Shown one piece after another: positions 8,309 to 17,520 of a DNA stretch of 64,000 nucleotides. The DNA lies in the NCBI GenBank assembly GCA_024653345.1, contig JANLFV010000001.1:1-64000 (forward strand). Reading direction: 5' to 3'. The translations under genes and the position numbers were made by a program. The notes below the pieces were generated by a model. The model worked only from the letters and a program-made list of their open reading frames with translations. It was not told the DNA's origin and made no database searches. Origin of the DNA: Candidatus Acetothermia bacterium. Lineage in GTDB: Bacteria > Bipolaricaulota > Bipolaricaulia > RBG-16-55-9 > JANLFV01. Position 1 is the stretch's first letter; the number at the start of each line of letters is the position of its first letter.

Positions 8309-9544
8309 ATGGGGGAACTAGTAGTCGGGCTTGACATCGGGACGACGAAAGTCGCGGCCCTGGTCGGGAACGTCTTGGAGGGAGGGGCGATTGAGATCAT
8401 CGGCCGTGGTCTCGCCCACTCCCATGGCCTAGAGAAGGGTGTTGTGGTCGACATCGGCGAGACGAGCGCCTCGATCCGCCGGGCGGTCGAGCAGGCGGAG
8501 AAGATGGCCGATGTCAAGATCCAATCCGTTTCGGTCGGGATCGCCGGGCGGCACATCAAGTCGATCAATAATTCCGGGACGGTCTCCATCAGCCGGGACA
8601 ACCGGATCATCACCCGCGACGATGTCCGGCGAGTGCTGGAGACGGCCCAAGCGATCCAGATCCCTCCGGATAGCCAACTGATCCATGTGATCCCGCGGCA
8701 GTATATCGTCGACGGCCAGGACGGGATCACCGACCCGATCGGGATGACCGGGATGCGCCTCGAGGCCGATGTCCACATCGTCACCGGCGCGATCACCGCG
8801 GTCCATAACATCGTGAGGTGCGTCCAGAATGTGGGGATCGGGATCGAGCACATCGTCCTCCAGCCGCTCGCCGCAAGCTATGCGGTCCTCGCCTCGGCGG
8901 AGCGCGAATTGGGCGTGGCGCTCCTCGACATCGGCGGGGGGACGACGGACATCGCCATCTTCCGCGGCGGGGACATCTGGTTCTCTAAGATCCTCCCCAT
9001 CGCCGGGGAACACATCACCAACGATATCGCCGTCGGGCTGAAGGTCCCCTACGAGGAGGCAGAGCGGGTCAAGAAGGAGCAGGGCTCGGTGCGGGTAGAC
9101 GAGATCAGCGGCGACGAGCGGATCGAGATCCTGACCATCGGCGATGAGAAGAAGTCGATCCCCCGGAGCAAGCTGGCCAAGATCATCGAGCCCCGCTTAG
9201 AGGAGCTCTTCGACATGGCGATGGGGGAGATCGAGGACGCCGGCTACCATGACCTATTGCCGGCCGGGCTGGTGCTGACCGGCGGGACATCTTTGCTCGA
9301 TGGGATCTGCGAGTTCGTCCAGGCCCGCTACAATCTCCCCGCGCGGCGGGGGAAGACCCCCCAGGGGATCCACGGCCTGCGCGATATCGTGGAGAGCCCA
9401 ATCTACTCCGTGGCCGTCGGCTTGCTGAAATACGCGGTGGAGCAGCGGGAGCGGCAGGATCTCTACGGTCCGCGCACCAGGCGCCGCGGCTCCTCCCTCC
9501 TCGCCAAGATCGTCCGCTGGCTCAACCAGTTCTTCAGGGGGTGA
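8309..9544 (+). CDS. ftsA: cell division protein FtsA
   Basis: Actin-fold ATPase that tethers FtsZ to the membrane. Phosphate-1 motif GLDIGTTK is at residues 8-15, phosphate-2 [12 protein letters not shown] near 210, and the adenosine motif [12 protein letters not shown] near 320. The last 20 residues form a basic amphipathic helix ([14 protein letters not shown]) of the kind that binds membrane. ATG 8309 follows a GGTGAGAGG ribosome site. The TGA overlaps the ribosome site of ftsZ, keeping the two genes tightly linked. Confidence 0.95.
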   Translation: MGELVVGLDIGTTKVAALVGNVLEGGAIEIIGRGLAHSHGLEKGVVVDIGETSASIRRAVEQAEKMADVKIQSVSVGIAGRHIKSINNSGTVSISRDNRIITRDDVRRVLETAQAIQIPPDSQLIHVIPRQYIVDGQDGITDPIGMTGMRLEADVHIVTGAITAVHNIVRCVQNVGIGIEHIVLQPLAASYAVLASAERELGVALLDIGGGTTDIAIFRGGDIWFSKILPIAGEHITNDIAVGLKVPYEEAERVKKEQGSVRVDEISGDERIEILTIGDEKKSIPRSKLAKIIEPRLEELFDMAMGEIEDAGYHDLLPAGLVLTGGTSLLDGICEFVQARYNLPARRGKTPQGIHGLRDIVESPIYSVAVGLLKYAVEQRERQDLYGPRTRRRGSSLLAKIVRWLNQFFRG

Positions 9545-9549
9545 GAGAG

Positions 9550-10626
9550 ATGGCGAGGGATAGCCGGAACGGACTGGCGCGGATCAAGGTGATCGGGGTC
9601 GGCGGCGGCGGGGGGAACGCGATCAACCGGATGATGAAGTTCAAGATCAGCAATGTCGAGCTGATCGCGGTCAATACCGACGCCCAGGTCCTGGAGACGA
9701 TGGTCGAGGCCCACAAGAAGGTCCAGATCGGGAAGAAACTCACGCAAGGGCTGGGCGCGGGCGGCAACCCCGAGATCGGGCGGAAGGCCGCCGAGGAGAG
9801 CGAGGCCGAGATCGCTGACCTCCTCACCGATGTGGACATGGTCTTCATCACCGCGGGGATGGGCGGGGGGACGGGGACGGGCGCGACCCCGGTGATCGCC
9901 CGGATCGCCAAGGAGATGGGGATCCTCACCGCGGCGATCGTCACCAAGCCCTTCTCCTTCGAGGGCCGGGCGCGCGAGGAGAAGGCCCGCCGCGGGATCG
10001 AGGAGCTCCGCCAGCACGTCGATACGCTCATCGCCATCTCCAACGACCGCTTGCTCAGGATCGCCCCGGAGGACTTGCCTCTCATTCGGGCCTTCGAGCT
10101 GGCCGACGACATCCTCCGGCAGGGGGTTCAGGGGATCAGCGACCTCATCCTCACCCCGGGGATGATCAACCTCGACTTCGCCGATATCGAGGCCACGATG
10201 CGCAACGCGGGGACGGCGATGATGGGGATCGGGATCGGGGAGGGCGAGGGCCGGACGAAGGAGGCGGCGCGAAACGCCATCTCCTCGCCGCTGTTGGAGG
10301 GCTCGATCGAGGGGGCCCAAAAAGTAATCTTGAATATCACCGGTGGGGAGAGCCTCACCCTCGACGAGGTCACCGAGGCTGCCACGCTTATCCGCGATAC
10401 CGTCTCCGACCAGGCCGATATCTTCTTCGGGGCCGTGATCCAGGACGGCTACGAGAAGGTCAAGCTCACGGTGATCGCGACCGGCTTCGTCCAGGCGGAG
10501 GAGCGCGAAGCGGAGAGCGAGGAGGAGGTTGTCCTCATGCAGCAGCTGCGGAAGGAGGAGCGGGACGACCTGGAGATCCCGGCCTTCCTCCGCCGGCGCC
10601 GGCGCTCCTTCGAGGAGGAGGGCTAA
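9550..10626 (+). CDS. ftsZ: cell division GTPase FtsZ
   Basis: Tubulin-like GTPase that forms the Z ring. The nucleotide loop [10 protein letters not shown] is near residue 105; [12 protein letters not shown] opens the protein; the T7 catalytic loop region with [11 protein letters not shown] is present. The C-terminal peptide [10 protein letters not shown] is the conserved docking site for FtsA and other partners. I use ATG 9550 (358 residues) because AGGGGGTGA lies just upstream; GTG 9541 is the alternative. Its TAA overlaps the stop codon of the converging dnaN gene by four bases. Confidence 0.97.
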   Translation: MARDSRNGLARIKVIGVGGGGGNAINRMMKFKISNVELIAVNTDAQVLETMVEAHKKVQIGKKLTQGLGAGGNPEIGRKAAEESEAEIADLLTDVDMVFITAGMGGGTGTGATPVIARIAKEMGILTAAIVTKPFSFEGRAREEKARRGIEELRQHVDTLIAISNDRLLRIAPEDLPLIRAFELADDILRQGVQGISDLILTPGMINLDFADIEATMRNAGTAMMGIGIGEGEGRTKEAARNAISSPLLEGSIEGAQKVILNITGGESLTLDEVTEAATLIRDTVSDQADIFFGAVIQDGYEKVKLTVIATGFVQAEEREAESEEEVVLMQQLRKEERDDLEIPAFLRRRRRSFEEEG

Positions 10627-11759
10627 CCGATCCGGATCGGCATACAGACGTAAGTGAAGCCGTCTTGAGGGACTGGCTCGAGCAGCCCGGCGCTCTCTGG
10701 GTCCTCGAGCCAGAAGGTAACCTCAGCCGCGTCCATCTTCTTCAGCGCCTCGATCAGGTATTCCGCCTTGAATGAGATCTTGATCGGCTCAGCTTTCTGG
10801 AGGAGCTTCAGGATCTCCTTCGCCTCCCCCTTCTCCGCGCTCTGGGAGCTGATGGCGAGCGCCTCGCCCTGATCGCCCACCTCGAGGATCACCGCCCCGG
10901 ATTCCTCAGCCGCGGTGATCTCCACCCGCTGGAGGGCCTCGAGGAACGCCACCCGCTCAAGCTGGAGAGCGATCTTGTTCCCCCGCGGGATCACCCGCTC
11001 GAAGTCCGGATACTCCTCTTGCAGGAGCTTGGCCACGAAGATCACGTTCCCGGCCACGAAGAAGATGTTCCGCTTCTCCTTGTCCTGATAGAGCTCGACT
11101 CGCTCCACATCGAGCTGGCTGAGGATCCCCAGGAACTCCTTGAGCGAGTCGGAACTGACGAGATACTCTCCCCCGCCGCCGGGTGGGGGCGTGTCGAGCG
11201 GCTCCTCCTTGAGGGCCAACCGGTAGCCGTTGGTCGCCACCAGCCGGAGCTTATCCTCTTGGAGGATCATATCGACCCCGGTGAGGCTCAAGCGGGAGGT
11301 CTCCCGCGCGGAGAGGGCGGCAAAGGTCGTCTGCTCCAGCCCGCGCTGCAACTGCTCCCGCGGGATGGAGCAGGCCGGCTTCTCCGGGAGTTGGGGGATC
11401 TCGGGATAATCCTCAAGAGGCATGGTCAAGAGGTCGATCTTCACCCCGCCGCAGGAGAGCTCGACCTTCTCCTCCACCGTCCGGACCACCACCTCGCCCT
11501 GAGGGAGCCGGCTGGCGACCTTGGCCAGGATCTCGCCGTTGACAAGGGCCGCTTGAGGGCCTTGGCCCTTCTGGCGGTTCTCCGCGGGGATCGTGCAGAT
11601 GATCGCCCGCTCGAGGTCGGTCGCCTGCAGGGTGAGCTGATCATTGGTGACCTGCAGTTTGATCCCCAGGAGGATCGGCATCCCTCGCCCTGGGCCCAGG
11701 GCACGCCCGACTGTTTTCACTCCGAACCAGAGCACCTCACGCGGACAAGAGAATTCCAC
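10623..11759 (-). CDS. dnaN: DNA polymerase III beta sliding clamp
   Basis: Ring-shaped processivity clamp of the replicase. Its 378 residues cover three repeated clamp domains (DNA_pol3_beta N, central and C types); the C-terminal end [13 protein letters not shown] is the typical clamp ending. Start is GTG 11759, preceded by GGTGAGG. It faces ftsZ and shares a four-base overlap of stop codons. dnaA, gyrB and recF, its common neighbours near the replication origin, are absent here, so this locus is not evidently an origin. A good promoter with an inverted repeat precedes it (11764-11811). Confidence 0.95.
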   Translation of the reverse strand: MEFSCPREVLWFGVKTVGRALGPGRGMPILLGIKLQVTNDQLTLQATDLERAIICTIPAENRQKGQGPQAALVNGEILAKVASRLPQGEVVVRTVEEKVELSCGGVKIDLLTMPLEDYPEIPQLPEKPACSIPREQLQRGLEQTTFAALSARETSRLSLTGVDMILQEDKLRLVATNGYRLALKEEPLDTPPPGGGGEYLVSSDSLKEFLGILSQLDVERVELYQDKEKRNIFFVAGNVIFVAKLLQEEYPDFERVIPRGNKIALQLERVAFLEALQRVEITAAEESGAVILEVGDQGEALAISSQSAEKGEAKEILKLLQKAEPIKISFKAEYLIEALKKMDAAEVTFWLEDPESAGLLEPVPQDGFTYVCMPIRIG

Positions 11760-11763
11760 TCTT

Positions 11764-11782
11764 CCTCACCTTCCTTGTGAGG
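11764..11782 (-). promoter_or_regulatory. inverted repeat at the dnaN transcription start
   Basis: Perfect six-base arms CCTCAC / GTGAGG around seven bases, directly downstream of the -10 box. As the predicted transcription start lies inside it, a DNA operator is likelier than an RNA hairpin. One arm also supplies the ribosome site. Confidence 0.4.
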
Positions 11783-11811
11783 ATTCTATCACGCCCCCGC
11801 GCAAAGATCAA
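11783..11811 (-). promoter_or_regulatory. promoter of dnaN
   Basis: Reading leftward: TTGATC (11811-11806), 17 bases, TAGAAT (11788-11783). This gives a short untranslated leader that carries the GGTGAGG ribosome site. Confidence 0.65.
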
Positions 11812-11967
11812 GTCCCCTTCCAGGTAATCAGCCGGGGGAGATCGTTCGAGCTGAACCCATGGCCCTTGAGGCGAGGAGATCCCTCGGACCCCTGCTCGGT
11901 AGGGATCATCTCTTCAGCTCCGGCCGGTCCGACCACGAAAACAGGAGGCTGGGGCGCGAGGCCAAGA

Positions 11968-11987
11968 CCGGCAGATTCACCTGCCGG
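11968..11987 (+). promoter_or_regulatory. inverted repeat over the -35 of the Cys/Glu peptide gene
   Basis: CCGGCAG / CTGCCGG, perfect seven-base arms with a six-base centre ATTCAC. It covers the likely -35 element, a classic place for a repressor or activator site. No regulator gene is adjacent. Confidence 0.4.
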
Positions 11988-12003
11988 CGGTCTATGGTAT
12001 AAT
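11976..12003 (+). promoter_or_regulatory. promoter of the Cys/Glu-rich peptide gene
   Basis: TTCACC (11976-11981), 16 bases, consensus TATAAT (11998-12003), followed by AGGAGGT and ATG at 12029. Confidence 0.6.
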
Positions 12004-12028
12004 CAACCGCTGAGAGGAGGTCAACGCA

Positions 12029-12163
12029 ATGTGCACCAACTGCGGATGCGGAGAGCTGCGGAAGAAGCCGCGCAAGGAGGAGGAGATCTGCGAGGGCTGC
12101 GGGAAGCCCTACGACGAGTGCGAGTGCGAAGAGGAAGAGGAGGAAGAAGAAGAGGAATTCTAA
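12029..12163 (+). CDS. 44-residue Cys-rich, poly-Glu-tailed peptide
   Basis: A short gene with full expression signals: consensus -10 box, AGGAGGT eight bases before ATG, and a GC hairpin after the stop. Cysteines at 2, 5, 7, 21, 24, 31 and 33 give CxxC pairs (CTNC, CEGC) that could bind zinc; residues 11-16 are basic and the last part is a run of ten glutamates ending in Phe. The shape suggests a small metal-binding protein with an acidic tail that might mimic nucleic acid or bind a basic partner; that is inference. It lies between the divergent dnaN and converging alaS and has its own promoter. Confidence 0.65.
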   Translation: MCTNCGCGELRKKPRKEEEICEGCGKPYDECECEEEEEEEEEEF

Positions 12164-12189
12164 CCTCCAATCTGGACGGGCTCGAGCTG

Positions 12190-12226
12190 ACGGGCGGGGC
12201 GAAGGGGCCTCCGCCCGTTCTCCTTT
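12190..12226 (+). terminator. likely terminator after the Cys/Glu peptide
   Basis: Stem ACGGGCGG (12190-12197) / CCGCCCGT (12211-12218) followed by a pyrimidine-rich TCTCCTTTCCC. The T-run is weak. The hairpin lies between converging genes and could act for both. Confidence 0.5.
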
Positions 12227-12238
12227 CCCAGGCGCTCA

Positions 12239-14965
12239 TCAAGCTCGGGACTTGATGAGCTTGATCCCCTCTTCCAGCGCCTGGGCGAGCTTCTCCGGCT
12301 GCGGGCCGCCCCCTTGAGCGAACCGCGGGCTCCCCCCGCCGTTCCCGCCGACGACCTTCGCCACCTCCCGGATGATCTCCCCGGCATGGAAGCGCTTAGT
12401 TAGAGCGTCGCTCACCTTGCAGACGAGGACCGCCCGGCCGCGCGGCACGCTACGCTCGGCGCTCCCCAGAAGCACCACCCCGCGCTCGAGCCTCGCCTCC
12501 AGGAGGTCGGCCAGTTGCTTCAGTTCCTCGGCCCCAAGCTCGACTTGGACCGCCACGAGCTTTGCCCCGTCGAGGCTCTCGGCCCCGCGAAGCAACTCCT
12601 CCAGCCGATAGGAAAGCAGCTCTGTCCTCAACGCGGCAAGGCTGCTCTCCAGCTCCGCGCGCTCCTTGAGCAGGCCCTCGAGCCGCGGGAGAAGCTCCCT
12701 CTCGGAGGCCTTGAGCAGCGCTGATGCCTGCTTAAGTGCCGCAGCTTGCTCAGTCAGAAGCCTAAGGGCCTCCGTCCCGGCCACGGCCCGAATCCTACGG
12801 ACCCCGGCGGCAATCCCCTCTTCCGCTATGATCTTGATCAGCCCGATCTCGCCGGTCCGCCGGACATGGGTCCCGCCGCAGAGCTCGATCGAGAAGGGGC
12901 TCCCAGGCTCACCCGTGGTTACCACCCGGACCTTCTCCTTCCCCTGATAGTCCTCGGCGAAGAGGGCCATCGCCCCCTTGGCTTTGGCCTCCTCTAAAGT
13001 CTCGTAGGTGATCGTGACCGGGAGATCCGCCAGGACGGCCTCGTTCACCAGCCGCTCGACCTCGGAGAGCTCTTCCTGAGCGAGCGGGGCGAGATGGGTG
13101 AAGTCGAACCTTAGCTCCTCCGGGGCGACGAGCGAGCCCGCCTGGATCCCCTGCTTGTAGCCCAAGACTTTGCGAAGGGAGGCATGGAGGAGGTGTGTGG
13201 CCGTGTGGTGGCGCATGATCTTCTTCCGGCGGGTGGCATCAACCTCGAGGCGGCAGCGGTCACCGCGCACGAATTCTCCCTCGAGGACCCTAACTTTGTG
13301 AAGAGCCACACCAGCTCTATCCCTTTCGACATCCAGGACCTCGGCCTTGCCGTGCCGGCTCAGGTTCGTGATCCAACCGCGATCTCCCACCTGACCGCCG
13401 CCCTCGGCGTAGAAGGGCGACTCCTTGAAGAGGAAGTAGCCCTCGGCCCCCTCAGTGAGGGCCTGGACCTCGGTCAGTTTGGAGCCCTCGAGGATCACCG
13501 CGTCGAAGAGCTCCTCTTCGGCCTCGAGCCTCCTCTCGGATCCCGGCCTGTAGCCCAGGAAAGCCGCCTCGAAGGAGGGCATCTCACTAATAATCTCGTC
13601 CGCGACCCTGGCGAAGCCGCTAATAACAGCCTTTCTGCTAGCTGACCGCTCCTTCTGCCGCTCCATCTCCCGCTCGAAGCCCGAGCGGTCGATCACCAGC
13701 CCGTGCTCCGTGGCCACATCCTTGGTCAGGTCCGGCGGGAAGCCGTAGGTGTCGTAGAGCCTGAAGACCTCGGCCCCGGGGACCTCAGTCCGCCGCTCAC
13801 TCTTGAGCTGGGCGATGAGGGCCTCGAGCCGCTCCAAGCCGGCGGAGAGCGTCCGCTCGAACTGCTCCTCCTCCTGGCGAATCGCGCGGAGGATGAAGTC
13901 CTTCCGCTCGACTAGCTCGGTGTAGTGCTCGCCCATGAGCTCGATCACGACCTTCACTAGCTCCCCGAGGAACGGGCCGGTGAAGCCGAGCCGCTTCCCG
14001 AAGCGGATGGCCCGGCGGACGATCATTCTCGTGACATAACTGCGGCCCTCATTCCCCGGGAGGACCCCATCCGCGAGCAAGAAGGCCACAGCCCGGGAGT
14101 GATCGGCCAGGACGCGGTAGGCCACGAGCTTCGCCCCTTCGCGCATTTCGGCCTCATCGTGGCCGAGAAGGGCCGCGATCTTCCGCATGATCGGCTGGAA
14201 AAGATCGGTGTCATAGTTCGTCTCCGCTCCCTGGAGGATCGCCACCAATCGCTCGAACCCCATCCCGGTGTCCACTCCTGGGCGCTGCAGCGCAATTCGA
14301 GAGCCATCGGGCCGCTGCTCGAACTGCATGAAGACCAGGTTCCAGACCTCCCACCAGCGGTCGCAGTCGTTATCCAAGGCTGGGGAGCAATCGGCCCGCC
14401 CGCAGGTGCAGTGCTCCCTTCCGCGGTCGAAGACCAGCTCGGTGTTCGGCCCGCAGGGGCCGACATCCCCCATCATCCAGAAGTTCGACTTCTCTCCCAT
14501 CCTATGGATCTTTTCCGGCGGGGCTCCGGCGAGCTCCTGCCAGAGCTGGAAGCTCTCCTCATCGTCCTTGTAGACCGTGAAGTGGAAGCGGTCCTTCGGC
14601 ATCCCCAGGACCTCGGTGAGGAACTCCCAGGCGTAGGCAATCGCCTCCCTCTTGAAGTAATCCCCGAAGGAGAAGTTCCCGAGCATCTCGAAGAAGGTGT
14701 GGTGGCGCGGGCTCGGGCCGACCTGCTCGAGGTCGTTGTGCTTCCCCGAGACGCGGAGGCACTTCTGGACCGAGGTAGCCCGAACATAAGGCCGCTTCTC
14801 TAGCCCTAAGAAGAGGTTCTTGAACTGGACCATCCCGGCGTTGGTGAAGAGGAGCGTGGGGTCCCCCTCGGGGACGAGCGGGGAGGAGGGGACGACCTGG
14901 TGCCCTCGCTCGCGGAAGTATTCCAGGAAGAGCCGGCGGGTCTCAGCGCTCGATCGTGGCCTCAT
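12239..14965 (-). CDS. alaS: alanyl-tRNA synthetase
   Basis: Class II synthetase of 908 residues. The N-terminal catalytic domain starts RRLFLEYFRERGH and contains TNAGMVQFK and GMGFERL. The editing domain has HHTATHLLH and the CGGTHV zinc/editing signature, followed by a coiled linker and C-terminal C-Ala domain. The start is ATG 14965, matching the family N-terminus; a longer reading frame upstream is not credible because the promoter lies there. The -10 box is only seven bases before this ATG, so the mRNA is probably leaderless. It diverges from the PadR operon. Confidence 0.96.
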   Translation of the reverse strand: MRPRSSAETRRLFLEYFRERGHQVVPSSPLVPEGDPTLLFTNAGMVQFKNLFLGLEKRPYVRATSVQKCLRVSGKHNDLEQVGPSPRHHTFFEMLGNFSFGDYFKREAIAYAWEFLTEVLGMPKDRFHFTVYKDDEESFQLWQELAGAPPEKIHRMGEKSNFWMMGDVGPCGPNTELVFDRGREHCTCGRADCSPALDNDCDRWWEVWNLVFMQFEQRPDGSRIALQRPGVDTGMGFERLVAILQGAETNYDTDLFQPIMRKIAALLGHDEAEMREGAKLVAYRVLADHSRAVAFLLADGVLPGNEGRSYVTRMIVRRAIRFGKRLGFTGPFLGELVKVVIELMGEHYTELVERKDFILRAIRQEEEQFERTLSAGLERLEALIAQLKSERRTEVPGAEVFRLYDTYGFPPDLTKDVATEHGLVIDRSGFEREMERQKERSASRKAVISGFARVADEIISEMPSFEAAFLGYRPGSERRLEAEEELFDAVILEGSKLTEVQALTEGAEGYFLFKESPFYAEGGGQVGDRGWITNLSRHGKAEVLDVERDRAGVALHKVRVLEGEFVRGDRCRLEVDATRRKKIMRHHTATHLLHASLRKVLGYKQGIQAGSLVAPEELRFDFTHLAPLAQEELSEVERLVNEAVLADLPVTITYETLEEAKAKGAMALFAEDYQGKEKVRVVTTGEPGSPFSIELCGGTHVRRTGEIGLIKIIAEEGIAAGVRRIRAVAGTEALRLLTEQAAALKQASALLKASERELLPRLEGLLKERAELESSLAALRTELLSYRLEELLRGAESLDGAKLVAVQVELGAEELKQLADLLEARLERGVVLLGSAERSVPRGRAVLVCKVSDALTKRFHAGEIIREVAKVVGGNGGGSPRFAQGGGPQPEKLAQALEEGIKLIKSRA

Positions 14966-14972
14966 CGCCTGG

Positions 14973-15001
14973 ATTCTAGCACTCTGGGGGAGGCGCTTCA
15001 A
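14973..15001 (-). promoter_or_regulatory. promoter of alaS (leaderless)
   Basis: Reading leftward: TTGAAG (15001-14996), 17 bases, TAGAAT (14978-14973) with TGC just before it (extended -10). Seven bases separate the -10 from the ATG, so transcription should begin at the start codon. Confidence 0.65.
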
Positions 15002-15012
15002 GCCCACACGCC

Positions 15013-15041
15013 TTGCCGGGCCCAGCAGGGGGCGGTATAAT
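15013..15041 (+). promoter_or_regulatory. promoter of the padR-ABC exporter operon
   Basis: TTGCCG (15013-15018), 17 bases, consensus TATAAT (15036-15041). A palindrome immediately follows. Confidence 0.7.
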
Positions 15042-15055
15042 ATCGGACCCGATAT
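15040..15055. promoter_or_regulatory. probable PadR operator
   Basis: Perfect palindrome with arms ATATCGG / CCGATAT and a two-base centre, touching the -10 box and covering the predicted transcription start. Position and symmetry fit a repressor site; PadR proteins commonly repress their own operon. Confidence 0.55.
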
Positions 15056-15124
15056 ATGAGGACCGTCTGGCCCCATCGCCCCGCGGTCCTCCTTACGGGC
15101 TCGATGATCATGGTGGTGCAAGAG

Positions 15125-15658
15125 ATGCGGCAGGGCTTCCTGAAGCTCTACCTCCTCAAGCTCCTAGCAGAGAGCCCCGGCGGCCTCTCCGGCTACGAGC
15201 TGATGAAGCGGATCGAGGAGGAGACCGGCTTCTGGAGGCCCTCCCCCGGCTCGATCTACCCCCTCCTCGCGGCCCTGGAGGGCCGTGAGCTGATCCGCCA
15301 CCGGCCTGAGGGGGACAAGAAGATCTACTCCCTCACGGCCAAGGGGGAGGAGGCCCTCGCCAGGGCCCAGGCGGCCCGGGCCGAGGCCCTCGAAGGGATG
15401 AGGCGGTCGATCCAGCTCCTCGCGGGGCTCTTCGGTGAGGACCTGGCCGAGGAGCTCGCGGAGCCGCTCGGGGCCGGGCCCGGCCAGCCGGCTCGGGTCC
15501 CTCCCGGCCTGCGGCGGCCGCTCGCCCAGCTCCGGGCCCTCATCCTGAAGATCCTCTCCAGGGGGCTAACTGAGGAGGAGGCCAAGGAGATCGGGACGAT
15601 TCTCGAGAAGACGATCGAGGAGTTGAGCGCCTATGCCGAGCGCGATCGAGGTCTATAA
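15125..15658 (+). CDS. PadR-family transcriptional regulator
   Basis: Winged-helix dimeric repressor. The N-terminal domain GFLKLYLLKLLAE...GYELMKRIEEETGFWRPSPGSIYPLL matches PadR; the wing contains DKKIYSLTAKGEEAL; a helical tail follows. The start is uncertain: ATG 15125 has a GGTGGTG ribosome site and fits the family, while ATGs at 15104, 15110 and 15056 are also in frame. Its end overlaps the start of the ABC ATPase by 26 bases, so it should control, and be translated with, the exporter. A palindrome in its promoter is the likely target. PadR repressors often govern multidrug exporters. Confidence 0.85.
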   Translation: MRQGFLKLYLLKLLAESPGGLSGYELMKRIEEETGFWRPSPGSIYPLLAALEGRELIRHRPEGDKKIYSLTAKGEEALARAQAARAEALEGMRRSIQLLAGLFGEDLAEELAEPLGAGPGQPARVPPGLRRPLAQLRALILKILSRGLTEEEAKEIGTILEKTIEELSAYAERDRGL

Positions 15659-16655
15659 CCTCACCAAGATCTACCGCGGGGGCGTCCTGGCCGTGGACGA
15701 CATCTCCTTCACCGTCGAGCGGGGGGAGATCTTCGGCTTCCTCGGCCCCAACGGGGCGGGGAAGTCCACGACCATCAAGGTCCTGATCGGGCTCCTCAAG
15801 CCGACCAAGGGGAGGTTGTTGATCAACGGGGTCGACATCGCCAAGCGGCCGGGCGAGATCAAGCGGGCCACGGGCTATGCCGCCCAGGAGACGGCGATCG
15901 ACGACCGTCTCACCTGCATGGAGAACATCTACCTCCAGGGGCGGTTCTACCACCTGAGCAAGCGGGAGATCCTCGCGCGGTCGGCCGAGGTCCTGAAGAT
16001 GTTCGACCTCTACGACCGGCGGAACGACCTCACGGCCACCTTCTCCGGGGGGATGCTCAAGCGGCTCGATATCGCCGAGGCCCTGATCCACCGGCCGCAG
16101 ATCCTCTTCCTCGACGAGCCGACCCTCGGCTTAGATGTCCAGACGAGGAAGACCATCTGGGAATACATCAAGCGGCTCCGGGAGGAGCAGGGGATGACGA
16201 TCTTCCTCACCACCCATTACATGGAGGAGGCCGATGTGCTCTGCGACCGCGTGGCGATCATCGATCGGGGGAAGATCAAGGCCCTCGACAGGCCGGAGGC
16301 CCTGAAGGCCCAGATCGGCGGGGACATCGTGATCGCCCGGTTCTCGGCCCTGGACGGGAGCATCCCCCAGGAGGCCCTCGAGGCGATCCGCGGGCTCCCC
16401 CAGGTCCGGGGGATCGAGCCCAAGCGGGATGGGGCCTACTGGATTGTCGTGAATCAGGACGGGGATAAGCTCATCCCCGCGATCTTCTCCATCTGCGGCC
16501 AGGCCGGGGTCTCGATCGAGTCGATCAGCCTGAAGAAGCCCTCCCTCGACGATGTCTACCTCCACTTCACCGGCCGGGAGATGCGCGAGGAGGAGGCGAG
16601 CGCCGAGGCCCACATCCGCGCCAGGATCATGCGGGGCCGGATCAGGAGGAGGTGA
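15633..16655 (+). CDS. DrrA-type ABC exporter ATPase
   Basis: Energises an ABC-2 exporter. Walker A GPNGAGKSTT is near residue 38, the Q-loop region AAQETAIDDRLT, signature FSGGMLKRL near 132, Walker B ILFLDEPTLGLD near 152 and the switch histidine TTHYMEEAD. The C-terminal third (residues 220-320) is the extra domain typical of daunorubicin-resistance type ATPases, ending with a basic tail. It overlaps the padR gene and is followed one base later by the permease. Substrate unknown; drug, lipid or peptide export is possible. Confidence 0.92.
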   Translation: MPSAIEVYNLTKIYRGGVLAVDDISFTVERGEIFGFLGPNGAGKSTTIKVLIGLLKPTKGRLLINGVDIAKRPGEIKRATGYAAQETAIDDRLTCMENIYLQGRFYHLSKREILARSAEVLKMFDLYDRRNDLTATFSGGMLKRLDIAEALIHRPQILFLDEPTLGLDVQTRKTIWEYIKRLREEQGMTIFLTTHYMEEADVLCDRVAIIDRGKIKALDRPEALKAQIGGDIVIARFSALDGSIPQEALEAIRGLPQVRGIEPKRDGAYWIVVNQDGDKLIPAIFSICGQAGVSIESISLKKPSLDDVYLHFTGREMREEEASAEAHIRARIMRGRIRRR

Positions 16656-16656
16656 G

Positions 16657-17442
16657 ATGATCTACTTGCTTTCAGACACCTGGTTTGTGGCCTGGCGGGA
16701 GCTGCTCAAGTTCTTCCGCGCCCGGGTCCGGCTCGTGGTCTCGCTCATCCAGCCGGTCGTCTGGCTGGCCTTCATGGGGAACATGATGCGCGGGCTCACG
16801 AGCAACCCCGTCACGGCCAAGGCTCTCGGGACCGAGAACTACCTGGCCTTCATGACCCCGGGGATCATCCTCATGACCGTCCTCTTCGGCGGGGTCTTCG
16901 GTGGAGTCTCGATCGTCTGGGACCGGCGGATCGGCTACCTCGAGAAGCTCTTGGCCGCGCCGATCAGCCGGGGGGCGATCCCCTTTGGGAAGATGCTGGC
17001 CGCGATGATCCAGGGGGCGATCCAGGTGGTGGCGATCATCATTATCGCCTCCCTCTTGGGGGTCCGCTTCCAGACCGGCCCGGCGGGGATCGCCCTGATC
17101 GTCCTGATCGCCATGCTCTTCAGCACGATCTTAAGCGGGCTCTCGCTCGCCCTCTCCGCCTCGATCAAGACGATGGAGACGCTGATGGCGATCGTGAACT
17201 TCGTGACCCTCCCGCTGATGTTCACCAGCAACGCCCTCTTCCCCCTCGCGGCGATGCCGCCCTGGCTGGCCGCGATTGCCAAGGTCAACCCGGTCAGCTA
17301 CGCCGTCGGGCCGATCCGGGCCCTCACCCTCACCGGCTGGAATTGGGAGGTGATCCTCCCCGGGCTGGGGGTGATCCTCGGGCTGGCCCTCCTGGCCCTG
17401 CTCGTCGCACAATACATCTTCCAGCGCGCCACGACGGAGTAA
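16657..17442 (+). CDS. ABC-2 type exporter permease
   Basis: Membrane partner of the preceding ATPase: 261 residues with six hydrophobic helices, and the ABC-2 signature region (LPLMFTSNALFPLAAMPPWL) before the last two. ATG 16657 follows AGGAGGTGAG. A longer in-frame reading into the ATPase gene gives arginine-rich sequence and is not used. One permease type per operon suggests a homodimer. Confidence 0.9.
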   Translation: MIYLLSDTWFVAWRELLKFFRARVRLVVSLIQPVVWLAFMGNMMRGLTSNPVTAKALGTENYLAFMTPGIILMTVLFGGVFGGVSIVWDRRIGYLEKLLAAPISRGAIPFGKMLAAMIQGAIQVVAIIIIASLLGVRFQTGPAGIALIVLIAMLFSTILSGLSLALSASIKTMETLMAIVNFVTLPLMFTSNALFPLAAMPPWLAAIAKVNPVSYAVGPIRALTLTGWNWEVILPGLGVILGLALLALLVAQYIFQRATTE

Positions 17443-17471
17443 GGGCTCAGCCCAAGCCCGAGAGAGGCGAG

Positions 17472-17501
17472 TTGCTCCCCCGCCGCTGGAATCACGATAA
17501 T
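17472..17501 (+). promoter_or_regulatory. promoter of the first M42 peptidase gene
   Basis: TTGCTC (17472-17477), 18 bases, GATAAT (17496-17501). An ATG at 17500 falls within the -10 box, which supports the downstream ATG 17521 as the true start. Confidence 0.5.
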
Positions 17502-17520
17502 GCTCGAGGAAGGAGGTCGG

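Noticed and set aside
15056-15124. ATG 15056 as start of the PadR gene
   Set aside because: Only about eight bases after the predicted transcription start, without a ribosome site, and the extra residues do not resemble the PadR N-terminus. A leaderless start cannot be fully excluded.
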